Below, one piece after another: positions 56,279 to 64,000 of a DNA stretch of 64,000 bases. The notes beneath the pieces were generated by a model. That model was not told the DNA's origin. It saw nothing but the letters and a program-made list of their open reading frames with translations, and searched no databases. Numbering within the stretch: the first letter of the stretch is position 1; every line of letters starts with the position of its first letter. The position numbers and the translations under genes are program-made. The stretch covers positions 1 to 64,000 of the forward strand of contig JASBVL010000004.1 in the NCBI GenBank assembly GCA_029961075.1. The letters are read 5' to 3'. This stretch comes from Sphaerobacter sp. Its GTDB lineage: Bacteria; Chloroflexota; Chloroflexia; Thermomicrobiales; Thermomicrobiaceae.

Positions 56279-56605
56279 GTAGGGACGGGCCATGTGCCCT
56301 CCCGTCGCGTGGAGCGCCGGCGTCGCACGGAGCCTCGCCGGCTCCCGTCCCTCCGCCGCGCTCGCTGCGAGCCGTTTGCCCTCCGCACCTGCGCGGAGAC
56401 GATATCCGGTAGGGGAGGGCCTTGTGCCCTCCCGACCCAATGCGGGCGGCTCTGTTCGGGACAAGCCCCGCCCCTACCGGCCTGCCGCGCCGGCTTTCGT
56501 CCGTCGCGCGGGTGCGGCGAGTTGCCCGGGGCGCAGGCTCCGGACCACCGGCGCTGACCGGTGCGCGGCAGACGGGAGCCGGCCGGGAGGCCGGCGCTCC
56601 CGGGG
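56279..56605. repeat. Cluster of family C and family F repeats between the transsulfuration genes
   Basis: GTAGGGACGGGCCATGTGCCCTCCCG (56279-56304), GTAGGGGAGGGCCTTGTGCCCTCCCG (56409-56434) and the inverted CGGGACAAGCCCCGCCCCTAC (56457-56477) are family C. GCGTGGAGCGCCGGCGTCG (about 56308) and GGGAGGCCGGCGCTCCCGG (about 56583-56602) are family F. I see no gene in the 455-bp gap 56161-56615. Confidence 0.75.
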
Positions 56606-56615
56606 GGCCCCGCGC

Positions 56616-58040
56616 CTACGCGCCGGTGCGGCGGCGCGCCACGAACTCCAGCAGGTCCGACCGGGTGATGATCCCGACCAGGAGGCCGTCAGCCTGCACC
56701 AGCACGGCCGGGGAGCCGGCGGCGAGGAGCGGGAAGACGCGCTCCACCTCCTCCTTGACGTCCACCACGGCGAACGGCGGATCCATCACCGCGCTGACCG
56801 GCTCCCGCACGGCCTCCGGGTGCCGGAAGACCTGGTCGAGCAGCGTGCGCTCCTGGAGGCTCCCGACCACGCGGTGGACCTCGATCGGCCCGTCGCCGTT
56901 GGCGGGCGGCCGGACGACCGGCATCTGGGAGATGCGATAGCGCTGGAGCAGCTCGATGGCCTGCTCCACCGTCTGATCGGTCGTGGCGGCGACCACCCGC
57001 GGGAGCTCCGGCTCGCCCTCGGTGGCCAGCAGGTCCGCCACCCGCGCCGTCGAGCCGAAGCGCGACAGGAAGCCGTTCTCCCGCATCCAGTCGTCGTTGT
57101 AGATCTTCGAGAGGTAGCCGCGGCCGCTGTCGGGCACGAGCACCACGATCAGCGCGTCGGGGTCGTCGACCCGCTGGGCCACCTGGAGCGCCGCCCAGAC
57201 GGCGGTGCCGCCGGAGCCGCCGATCAGCAGCCCCTCCTCGCGCGTCACCCGGCGCGCCGTCAGGAAGGAATCCCGGTCGCTGACCTGGATGAACTCGTCG
57301 ACGACGGCGCGGTCGAAGGTGCCGGGCCAGAAGTCCTCGCCGATCCCCTCGACCTTGTAGGGGCGGATGTTGTCCGGGTCGGTGTAGATCGAGCCCTGCG
57401 GGTCGGCGCCGATGACGCGGATGCGCGGGTTCTGCTCCTTGAGGTAGCGGCCGGTGCCGCTGATGGTGCCGCCGGTGCCCACGCCGGCGACGAAGTGGGT
57501 GACCTTGCCCTCGGTCTGCCGCCAGATCTCCGGCCCGGTCGACTCGTAGTGGGCGCGGGGGTTGATCGGGTTGAAGTACTGGTTGGGCTGGAAGGCGCCC
57601 GGGATCTCGCGGGTGAGGCGATCGGCGACGGAGTAGTAGCTCTCGGGCGACTCGCGCGGCACGGCCGTCGGGGTGGTGACGACCTCGGCGCCGTAGGCGC
57701 GGAGCAGGGCGACCTTCTCCGGCGCCACCTTGTCGGGCATGACGAAGACGCAGCGGTAGCCGCGCACGGCGGCGGCCATGGCCAGGCCGACGCCGGTGTT
57801 CCCACTGGTCGGTTCGACAATGGTGCCGCCCGGCTTGAGCCAGCCGCGCCGCTCGGCCTCCTCGATCATGCGGAAGCCGATGCGGTCCTTGACACTGCCG
57901 CCGGGGTTGAGCAGCTCGACCTTGGCCACGACGGTGGCCTTGAGCCCCTGCGTCACGCGGTTGAGGCGGAGCAGCGGGGTCTCCCCGATGAGTGAGAGGA
58001 CGTTTGGATGGATCATCGTTGCCTGGCCCGGGCGGGCCAT
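56616..58040 (-). CDS. Cystathionine beta-synthase with C-terminal CBS-domain pair
   Basis: A 474-residue PLP enzyme that joins serine and homocysteine. The catalytic part (about 10-330) has IGETPLLRLNRVTQGLKATVVAKVELLNPGGSVKDRIG with the PLP lysine K51, EPTSGNTGVGLAMAAA and the phosphate loop GVGTGGTISGTGRYLKE. VLVPDSGRGYLSKIYNDDWM is characteristic of cystathionine beta-synthases. Two CBS domains (about 345-474) end with LVGIITRSDLLEFVARR and are likely regulatory. There is no heme motif at the N-terminus. The ATG at 58040 has AAAGGGGGA just upstream; ATG 58016 is an alternative. It follows the acyl-CoA synthetase gene by 55 bp. Confidence 0.93.
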   Translation of the reverse strand: MARPGQATMIHPNVLSLIGETPLLRLNRVTQGLKATVVAKVELLNPGGSVKDRIGFRMIEEAERRGWLKPGGTIVEPTSGNTGVGLAMAAAVRGYRCVFVMPDKVAPEKVALLRAYGAEVVTTPTAVPRESPESYYSVADRLTREIPGAFQPNQYFNPINPRAHYESTGPEIWRQTEGKVTHFVAGVGTGGTISGTGRYLKEQNPRIRVIGADPQGSIYTDPDNIRPYKVEGIGEDFWPGTFDRAVVDEFIQVSDRDSFLTARRVTREEGLLIGGSGGTAVWAALQVAQRVDDPDALIVVLVPDSGRGYLSKIYNDDWMRENGFLSRFGSTARVADLLATEGEPELPRVVAATTDQTVEQAIELLQRYRISQMPVVRPPANGDGPIEVHRVVGSLQERTLLDQVFRHPEAVREPVSAVMDPPFAVVDVKEEVERVFPLLAAGSPAVLVQADGLLVGIITRSDLLEFVARRRTGA

Positions 58041-58095
58041 TCCCCCTTTCTGCGCCGGGGCGACGCCGACGGCGGGCGACGCGCCCCCGGCGGGC

Positions 58096-60027
58096 TTACA
58101 TGGCGCTGCCGTCGGCGTCGCCTGCGCCGGCAAGCTCGGCGCGCATCCGCTGCCAGGCGGCGCGCGCCTCCTCCACGGAACCCTCGTCCTCGATGGTCGA
58201 GACGTCGCCGGGGTCCTGATCGGCGATGACGGCGCGGAAGACCCGGCGCATGATCTTGCCGCTGCGCGTCTTCGGCAGGGTGCTGACGAAGTTGATCTCG
58301 CCGATGACGGCCACCGGCCCCAGCTCCTGCCGCACGGTGCCTAGCAGCTCGCTCTTGAGCAGCGCCGATGGCTCCCAGCCCGGCTTGAGCGCGATGAAGG
58401 CGGAGATGACCTCGCCGCGGACCGGATCCGGCCGGCCGGTCACGCCGGCCTCGGCGACGGCGGGGTGTCGCAGGAAGGCGCTCTCCACCTCGGCGGTGCC
58501 GACGCGGTGCCCGGCGACCTTGATGATCTCGTCGGCCCGGCCCGAGAACCAGACGTAGCCGTCCTCGTCGATCGCCCCGGAGTCGCCGGTGACGTAGACG
58601 CCGGGGATGCGCTGCCAGTACTCCGCGGCGTAGCGCTCCGGGTCGCCCCAGATGGTCGGCGTGAGCCCCGGGAAGGGCCGCTGGATGACGACGATGCCCT
58701 GCTCGTTGGGCGCGCACGGCTGCCCCTCGGGGGTCATCACCGCCACGGCGTAGCCGGGGAGCGGCACCCCGGCCGAGCCGGGCTTGATCGGCAGCAGGCC
58801 CAGCCCATAGGGGTTGCCGACCACCGGCCCGCCGGTCTCGGTCTGCCACCAGTGGTCGATCACCGGGATGCGATCCTGGAAGACCTCCTTCTGGAACCAC
58901 TCCCAGGCCGGCGGGTTCAGCAGCTCCCCGGCGCAGAAGACCCGCGCCACCGAGGCGAGGTCGTGCGCGCGGGCGGGCTCGGTGCCGTAGCGCATCAGCA
59001 TGCGGACGGCGGTCGGCGAGGTGAAGATGCCGCTGACGCGGTTCTCTTCGATGATGCGGTAGAAGGTCTCCGGCCCGGGGTGGTCGAGGGCGCCCTCGAA
59101 GGCGATGGTGGTGGCGCCGGCCAGGAGCGGCGCGTAGACGATGTAGCTGTGGCCGACGATCCAGCCGATATCGGAGGTGGACCACCAGACATCGGTCGGT
59201 TGCAGCCCGAAGCACCAGGCGGCCGCGCTGCGGATCCCGACCTGGTAGGCGCCGTGGCTGTGGACGGCGAGCTTGGGGCTCGCGGTGGTCCCGGAGGTGG
59301 CCAGGATGAAGGCCGGCTCGTTCGCCTCCATCGCCACGTGGGCGCCGTCCCGCCCGACGCCGAGCGCCAGGAACGCGTCCCAGTCGAGGTCGCGTCCCGG
59401 CCGCATGGCCCGGGCGTCGGCGGTGCGCCGCAGCACGACCACCCGCTCGACCAGCCCCTCGAGCTGCGCCAGCGCGGCGTCTACGATCGGCAGGAGCGGG
59501 ACGGTGCGCCCCTTGCGCCAGGTGGCGTCGGCCGTGAGGAGGACGCGGGCCCCGGCGAGCCGCAGCCGCTCGGCCAGCGCCCCGCTCCCGAACCCGGCGA
59601 AGACGACCAGGTGGATCGCGCCGATGCGCGCGGTCGCGAGCATGGCGATGATGGCCTCGGCGCAGGTCGGCATGTAGATGCCCACCCGGTCGCCGCGCTG
59701 CACCCCGAGGCCGCGGAGCGCGGCAGCGACCTGCGCGACCGCGTGCTGGAGCTGCGCGTAGGTGTAGACGCGCCGCTCGCCCCGCTCGTCCTCGGTGATG
59801 AGCGCGGCGTGGCCGCCCCAGCCCCGCGCGACGTGGTAGTCGAGCGCGTTGAAGCTCAGGTTGGTCTGGGCACCGGAGAACCAGCGGAACCCCGGCGGGT
59901 CCCAGGTGAACACCTGGTCCCAGGGGCGGAACCAGTGCACCTGCGCGGCCGCGCGCGCCCAGAACCCCTCGGCGTCGTCGGCCGCCTCGTGCTGCCAGCG
60001 GCGGATGATCGGGTTGACGGCTTCCAT
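58096..60027 (-). CDS. Acetyl-/propionyl-CoA synthetase family enzyme (AMP-forming)
   Basis: A 643-residue ANL-superfamily ligase that makes acyl-CoA from a short-chain acid, ATP and CoA. Motifs: FNALDYHV near the N-terminus, the P-loop FILATSGTTASPKLAVHSH, TSDIGWIVGHSYIVYAPLL, the substrate-pocket WWQTETGG, the hinge WFSGRADEIIKVAGHRVGTAEVES and the catalytic lysine in PKTRSGKIMRR. The WWQTETGG tryptophan fits acetate- or propionate-sized substrates. The ATG at 60027 follows GGGAGGT. With the propionyl-CoA carboxylase and mutase genes elsewhere in the window, propionate use is possible. Confidence 0.92.
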   Translation of the reverse strand: MEAVNPIIRRWQHEAADDAEGFWARAAAQVHWFRPWDQVFTWDPPGFRWFSGAQTNLSFNALDYHVARGWGGHAALITEDERGERRVYTYAQLQHAVAQVAAALRGLGVQRGDRVGIYMPTCAEAIIAMLATARIGAIHLVVFAGFGSGALAERLRLAGARVLLTADATWRKGRTVPLLPIVDAALAQLEGLVERVVVLRRTADARAMRPGRDLDWDAFLALGVGRDGAHVAMEANEPAFILATSGTTASPKLAVHSHGAYQVGIRSAAAWCFGLQPTDVWWSTSDIGWIVGHSYIVYAPLLAGATTIAFEGALDHPGPETFYRIIEENRVSGIFTSPTAVRMLMRYGTEPARAHDLASVARVFCAGELLNPPAWEWFQKEVFQDRIPVIDHWWQTETGGPVVGNPYGLGLLPIKPGSAGVPLPGYAVAVMTPEGQPCAPNEQGIVVIQRPFPGLTPTIWGDPERYAAEYWQRIPGVYVTGDSGAIDEDGYVWFSGRADEIIKVAGHRVGTAEVESAFLRHPAVAEAGVTGRPDPVRGEVISAFIALKPGWEPSALLKSELLGTVRQELGPVAVIGEINFVSTLPKTRSGKIMRRVFRAVIADQDPGDVSTIEDEGSVEEARAAWQRMRAELAGAGDADGSAM

Positions 60028-60194
60028 GGACGGCACCTCCCGCGGCAGTATCCCCGGCGACGGCGGTCCCCCGAGCCGCGGTCGCGGCCACCGGCCGAGC
60101 ACAGGCAAACGACGGCCGGGGAACTCGTACCAGGCACGTTCGGGTCAGCGACAGCCCCATTATCGCACAGGCTGGTGCCGGGGGGCGCGGCCGG

Positions 60195-60499
60195 CCCCCG
60201 GGAGCGCCGGCTCCGTGGGGCGCCGGCCTCCCGGCCAGCCCCCGTCCGGCGCGGCGCAGACAGCCGGCCAAGTCGTCAAACGCTCTGAGTCCCGGGCGGC
60301 CTCCCCCGGTAGGGGCGGGCCTTGTGCCCGCCCGCCCGTTTCCCGCCCGGGGACGTCGCACGGTCACCGACGGCCCACCGGGCGGCCAGGGGGCTCTCCG
60401 CGCCGCCGGCCGCGCAGCGGTGCCGGATCGGGGCGGAGCGTACGCCGGGCTCGCATCCACCGCGGGCGACTCCGTGCGGCACCAGGCCCACCCCTACCA
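60195..60499. repeat. Cluster of family F and family C repeats
   Basis: The gap 60028-60711 has no gene I can support. It holds GGGAGCGCCGGCTCCGTGGGGCGCCGGCCTCCC (about 60198-60233), a family A-like tail GTCAAACGCTC (about 60273), GTAGGGGCGGGCCTTGTGCCCGCCCG (60309-60334) and a degenerate inverted copy CACCAGGCCCACCCCTAC (60480-60497). Confidence 0.7.
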
Positions 60500-60554
60500 G
60501 AACGACGCACCGGACGGCTCGGTGCGGCGCCCGCCGTCACTCGGGCACGTTCGT

Positions 60555-60674
60555 GTCATCCTGAGCGAAGGGCCGCGCAGCGGCCCGGAGTCGAAGGATC
60601 CTCCCTGGGGCGACGGCGTATCGTGGAGATCCTTCGACTTCGCCTGCCTGTCGGCAGGCTCCGCTCAGGATGAC
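60555..60674. repeat. Dispersed inverted repeat family E (TCATCCTGAGCGAAG... type)
   Basis: The left end GTCATCCTGAGCGAAGGGCC...GGAGTCGAAGGATCCTC and the right end GAGATCCTTCGACTTCGCC...GGCTCCGCTCAGGATGAC are inverted to each other over 120 bp, with internal GGGCCGCGCAGCGGCCC and GCCTGCCTGTCGGCAGGC hairpins. Elements with these ends occur widely in unrelated bacterial genomes. It lies just downstream of the histidine kinase gene. Confidence 0.85.
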
Positions 60675-60711
60675 CTGAGTGGCCGGGGCGGGCGGAGGGC
60701 CGCAGTGGCGG

Positions 60712-62175
60712 CTAGCGGAGCGGCACGGGCACGGGGGCGACGGCCGGACGGCGCCCGTCGGTTCGGTCGTCGGGCGCGGGCGCCAGCGGGACCGTGACCC
60801 GCACCAGGGTGCCGCCGCCCTCGGCGTCCTCGATCTGGATCGCGCCGGCGTGGCAGTCGACGATCCAGCGCGCGATGGCCAGCCCGAGGCCGGCGCCGGC
60901 CGCGCCATGCGTGCGGGCCGCGTCACCGCGGTAGAAGCGATCGAAGATGCGCTGCCGCTGCGCGGGTGGGATGCCCGGGCCCGTGTCCCGCACCACGATC
61001 TCGGCGATGCCGTCGCGGCGGTGGACCTGCAACTCGACCTCGCCGCCCTGCGGCGTGTAGGTGAAGGCGTTGTCGAGCAGGATGAGGAGCAACTGCTTGA
61101 GCTGGTCGGCGTTGCCGATGACGTCGATCTCGCCGTCGCTGCGGACGCGGAAGTCGTGCTGGCGGGCGAGCGGGGTGACCAGGCGGGCGGCGTCGGCGGC
61201 GACCTGATCCAGGTGGATGACCTCCAGCTCGGGCCGCCAGCCGACATCGGCGCGCGCCAGGGTGAGGAGGTTCTGCACCAGGCGCCCCATCCGCTCGGCC
61301 TCGTCGCGGATGTCCGCCAGCCCCTCTTGCAGGTCCGCCGGGTCCCAGCGCCCGGCGTCAATCTGCCGCAGCAGGATCTCGGCGTTGCCGCGCAGCGCGG
61401 TGAGGGGCGTCCGCAGCTCGTGGGAGGCGTCGGCGACGAAGCGACGCTCGGCGGCGAAGGCCTCCTCCAGGCGGCTCAGCATCTCGTTGAAGGTCTCGAC
61501 GAGCTGGCGCACCTCGTCGCGCGCGGCCGGCAGCTCGATCCGCCGGCTCAGGTCGCCCTCGTGGCCGATGTCGCGCGCCGTCGTGGTAATCTGCGAGAGC
61601 GGGCGCAGCGAGCGGCCGGCGAGGACGTAGGCCCCCACGGCGGTGGCGACCAGGCCCAGGCCGCCGCCCGCGGCCATGAGCAGCCGCAGCTTCCGCAGGG
61701 TCTGCAGCATGGGGTTGAGCGGCTCGGCGACCTGGAGGGTGACGACCGGCTCCTGGGTCGGATAGGCCACCAGGAGGACGCTGAGCACGCGCATCGGCAC
61801 GCCGCGGAACATCACGGTGAAGTAGACCGGCCGCCCGGCGAGGTTTTCGCGGAGCACGTCCTCCGGCAGCGCGATGTAGTCCGCCATCCGGGGCGAGTTG
61901 CGGTAGAACTGCCCGTTGGGCTGGGTCAACTGGGCGTAGAGGCCGGGGAAGGTGACCGGATCGAGGTCGGGCGGCGGGAAGAGGATGTTGTCGAGGGTGA
62001 CGCGGGACTGGGACTGGACCTGGCGGGCGGCCCGCGCCCACGCCTCGGCCAGGCGGCCGTTGACCTCCTGATTGAGCGAGCGCTGGAGGGTGATGTAGAC
62101 CCCGGTGCCGATCAGGCCCAGGACCACGGCCATCAGCACGGTCGTCAGGAGCGCTACCCGAAAGCGGATCGACAT
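60712..62175 (-). CDS. Two-component sensor histidine kinase
   Basis: A 487-residue membrane kinase. The first helix is about 8-30, then an extracytoplasmic sensor region (about 31-160), a second helix (about 165-187) and a HAMP linker (about 188-240). The HisKA domain carries the phospho-accepting H252 in VADASHELRTPL, followed by an HATPase domain with N-box LLLILLDNAFTYTP, G1 DTGPGIPP and G2 GAGLGLAIA. The ligand is not evident. It starts 54 bp after the response regulator gene, its probable partner. Confidence 0.94.
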   Translation of the reverse strand: MSIRFRVALLTTVLMAVVLGLIGTGVYITLQRSLNQEVNGRLAEAWARAARQVQSQSRVTLDNILFPPPDLDPVTFPGLYAQLTQPNGQFYRNSPRMADYIALPEDVLRENLAGRPVYFTVMFRGVPMRVLSVLLVAYPTQEPVVTLQVAEPLNPMLQTLRKLRLLMAAGGGLGLVATAVGAYVLAGRSLRPLSQITTTARDIGHEGDLSRRIELPAARDEVRQLVETFNEMLSRLEEAFAAERRFVADASHELRTPLTALRGNAEILLRQIDAGRWDPADLQEGLADIRDEAERMGRLVQNLLTLARADVGWRPELEVIHLDQVAADAARLVTPLARQHDFRVRSDGEIDVIGNADQLKQLLLILLDNAFTYTPQGGEVELQVHRRDGIAEIVVRDTGPGIPPAQRQRIFDRFYRGDAARTHGAAGAGLGLAIARWIVDCHAGAIQIEDAEGGGTLVRVTVPLAPAPDDRTDGRRPAVAPVPVPLR

Positions 62176-62229
62176 CGCTGGCTCCCTCTCGCGGGCCCGG
62201 GGCGGGGCGCGCGGGCGAGGCCGGTGCCG

Positions 62230-62940
62230 TCACGAGGACGGCAGGCGGAGGGCATACCCGGCGCCGCGGACGGTCTGGAGCAGGCGCGGCTCGCCGCCGG
62301 CCTCGAGGTGGCGCCGCAGGTTGCTGATGTAGACCTCGAGCACGTTGGACTCGCCCGGGAAGTCGTACCCCCAGATCCGCTCCATGATGACGTCGCGGGT
62401 CAGCACCTGGTTGGGGTGCCGCATGAACAGGAGGAGCAGCTCGTACTCTCGGGTCGTCAGCTCGATCCGGCGCTCGCCCCGGTAGGCGAAGCGCGAGGTC
62501 GTGTCGAGCGTCAGGTCGGCGAAGCGATAGACCCCATCCGCGCCCGGCTCCTCCGAGCGGCGCCGCTCGTGGCGCCGCAGGAGGGCCCGGACCCGCGCCA
62601 GCAGCTCCTCGAACGCGAACGGCTTGACCAGGTAGTCGTCGGCACCGGCGTCGAGCCCGGCCACCCGGTCGGCGACCTCGTCCCGGGCGGTCAGCATCAG
62701 GATCGGCATGTCGTCGCCGGCGGCGCGGAGGCGGCGGCAGACCTCGAGGCCGTCGATCTCGCCCGGCAGCATGATGTCGAGGATGACCAGGTCGGGCGGG
62801 TCATCGCGCGCGGCCTCCAGCGCACGGCTGCCGCGGTCGGCCACGGTGACGCGATAGCCCTCGTAGACCAGGCCGCGGCGCAGGAACGAGGCGATGGCCC
62901 GCTCGTCCTCGACGACCAGGATGTGGTGGGCATCTCCCAT
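62230..62940 (-). CDS. OmpR/PhoB-family response regulator
   Basis: A 236-residue regulator. The receiver domain (about 5-120) has the acidic pair E11-D12, the phospho-acceptor D55 in [10 protein letters not shown] and K106 in YLVKPF. The C-terminal winged helix (about 140-233) reads [54 protein letters not shown] and ends TVRGAGYAL, all typical. The ATG at 62940 is preceded by AGGGAGCC. It lies 24 bp after the M16 peptidase gene and upstream of the kinase. Confidence 0.95.
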   Translation of the reverse strand: MGDAHHILVVEDERAIASFLRRGLVYEGYRVTVADRGSRALEAARDDPPDLVILDIMLPGEIDGLEVCRRLRAAGDDMPILMLTARDEVADRVAGLDAGADDYLVKPFAFEELLARVRALLRRHERRRSEEPGADGVYRFADLTLDTTSRFAYRGERRIELTTREYELLLLFMRHPNQVLTRDVIMERIWGYDFPGESNVLEVYISNLRRHLEAGGEPRLLQTVRGAGYALRLPSS

Positions 62941-62964
62941 CGCGCCCCGGCTCCCTCGGCGCCG

Positions 62965-64000
62965 TCACAGGCGCAGCAGCGCCTGGAAGCGGTCGCCGGT
63001 GTCGTACGGTCCGACGATGGCGAGGTTGAGCCGCTCCGGCCGGAACAGCTCGTTGGAGAGGGCCTGGAGCTCCTCGCTGGTCACGGCGTCGATGCGCTCC
63101 ATCACCTGCTCGGGGGTGAGGATCTCCCCGAAGACCAGCTCCTGGCTACCGATCCAGCCGGCGACGGCGCGGCTGTCCTCCAGCCCCATCACCAACCGAC
63201 CCCGGCGCAGCTCCTTGGTGCGCTCCAGCTCGTCGGCCGGCACCGGGCTCTCGCGCAGCTTGGCGAACTCGCGCAGGACGGCCTCGATCGCCTGCTCGGC
63301 CCGGCCCGGGTCGGTGCCGGCGTAGACGACGCCCTGGCCGACATCGGCGTACTCGCGGAAGTAGCCGTAGACCTCGTAGACCAGCCCCAACCGCTCCCGG
63401 AGCTCCTGGAAGAGGCGGGAGCTCATCCCGGAGCTGAGGACCGCCTCGAGGGTGTCCTGGGCGTAGCGGCGCTCGTCGGTGTAGGGCAGGGCGGGGACGG
63501 CCAGGCACAGGTGCGCCTGCTCGGTAGGCCGGGCCACCAGCCGCACCCGCGGCGCCGTCTGCCGCACCGCGGCCGGGACGAAGGTGTCGCCCTCGCTCGG
63601 CGGTAGATCGCCGAAGTACTGCTCGGCCAGCGCGACCACCTGCTCGTGGTGGATATCCCCGGCCGCGGCGACCACGAGCCGGTCGGCGCGGTACTGGCTG
63701 CGCAGGTAGGCGATGAGGTCATCCCGGGTGATGGCGGCCACCGTCTCCTGCGTCCCGATCACCGGGCGCCCGACCGGCTGCCCGTCCCAGACCAGCTCAT
63801 CGATGACGTCGTGGATGAGGTCGTCGGGCGTGTCGTGGATGCCCCGGATCTCCTCGAAGATGACGTAGCGCTCCTTCTCCAGCTCCTCGGGGAGGAAGAG
63901 CGAGTGGCGGAGCATGTCGGCCAGCACGTCGAAGGCGCGGGCCAGGTGGGCGCTGGGCACCTTGACCCAGTACTGGGTGCTCTCGCGGTTGGTCGCGGCG
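62965..64000 (-). CDS. M16 family metallopeptidase (processing-protease type), 5' end beyond the window
   Basis: This is the C-terminal 344 residues of an insulinase-like (M16B) zinc peptidase. The reading continues past the first internal Met (63960) to the window edge: AATNRESTQYWVKVPSAHLARAFDVLADML, which is the family segment just after the zinc motif. The HxxEH site should therefore lie beyond position 64000. Within the window, LEKERYVIFEEI carries the distal zinc-ligand glutamate, and GQPVGRPVIGTQETVAAI and SGMSSRLFQELRERLGLVYEVYGYF, the second-domain signature, are present. It is probably co-transcribed with the two-component genes. Confidence 0.93.
   Translation of the reverse strand, partial: AATNRESTQYWVKVPSAHLARAFDVLADMLRHSLFLPEELEKERYVIFEEIRGIHDTPDDLIHDVIDELVWDGQPVGRPVIGTQETVAAITRDDLIAYLRSQYRADRLVVAAAGDIHHEQVVALAEQYFGDLPPSEGDTFVPAAVRQTAPRVRLVARPTEQAHLCLAVPALPYTDERRYAQDTLEAVLSSGMSSRLFQELRERLGLVYEVYGYFREYADVGQGVVYAGTDPGRAEQAIEAVLREFAKLRESPVPADELERTKELRRGRLVMGLEDSRAVAGWIGSQELVFGEILTPEQVMERIDAVTSEELQALSNELFRPERLNLAIVGPYDTGDRFQALLRL

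Noticed and set aside
60679-63606. 975-codon plus-strand frame opposite kinase, regulator and peptidase
   Set aside because: It covers three clear minus-strand genes with full motif sets and has no recognisable domain itself.

Overview
The window is very GC-rich bacterial chromosome. It carries a Min system, a dcw cell-wall and division cluster, SPW-domain proteins, a methylmalonyl-CoA pathway and many dispersed palindromic intergenic repeats. Together these fit a thermophilic Chloroflexota of the Thermomicrobia type (Sphaerobacter-like). That assignment is an inference from gene content and composition, not a database match. I see no rRNA, tRNA, CRISPR array, prophage or insertion sequence.

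Layout. 0-2.7 kb: a DUF72 gene and a two-domain thioredoxin-fold protein disulfide oxidoreductase, both set among palindromic repeats. The oxidoreductase gene is split by an in-frame TGA exactly where the first cysteine of its second CxxC motif belongs (U-P-Y-C). A bacterial-type SECIS hairpin follows the TGA, and selB lies 6 kb away, so I read it as a selenoprotein. 2.7-7.7 kb: nhaA, then a riboflavin operon (ribD-ribE-ribB-ribH) behind a good promoter, an FMN riboswitch and a terminator. 7.7-12.4 kb (minus strand): a PIG-L deacetylase overlapping selB, and a membrane-anchored glycosidase. 12.6-18.2 kb: a frameshifted glycosyltransferase remnant, an intact relative, an SPW protein and an ABC exporter pair.

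18.2-35.9 kb (minus strand): a dcw cluster in the order mraZ-rsmH-ftsL-ftsI-murF-mraY-murD-ftsW-murC-ddl-ftsQ-ftsA-ftsZ-nrdR, then a cysteine-protease-like unknown and a Nudix gene. murE, murG and murB are absent. The mraZ promoter carries four GTGG-type boxes at a 10-bp period, interleaved with two perfect DnaA-box consensus sequences. 36-45.3 kb: a second SPW protein, a membrane protein, an acyl-CoA carboxylase operon (beta, a small epsilon-like subunit, biotinylated alpha), a type 2 IPP isomerase fused to a YjbQ-type domain, and the methylmalonyl-CoA mutase large subunit with its epimerase. The carboxylase, epimerase and mutase together would turn propionyl-CoA into succinyl-CoA; the cobalamin-binding mutase subunit is not here.

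45.3-50.1 kb (minus strand): mreD-pbp2-minC-minD-minE, running straight into the epimerase and mutase genes; mreB, mreC and rodA are absent. 50.2-54.9 kb: DJ-1/PfpI and CsaA-like genes, an XRE regulator, a 1.3-kb stretch without a convincing gene, and a flippase-like membrane protein followed by uppP. 55-64 kb (minus strand): cystathionine gamma-lyase/synthase, cystathionine beta-synthase, an acyl-CoA synthetase, a two-component pair and an M16 peptidase cut by the window edge.
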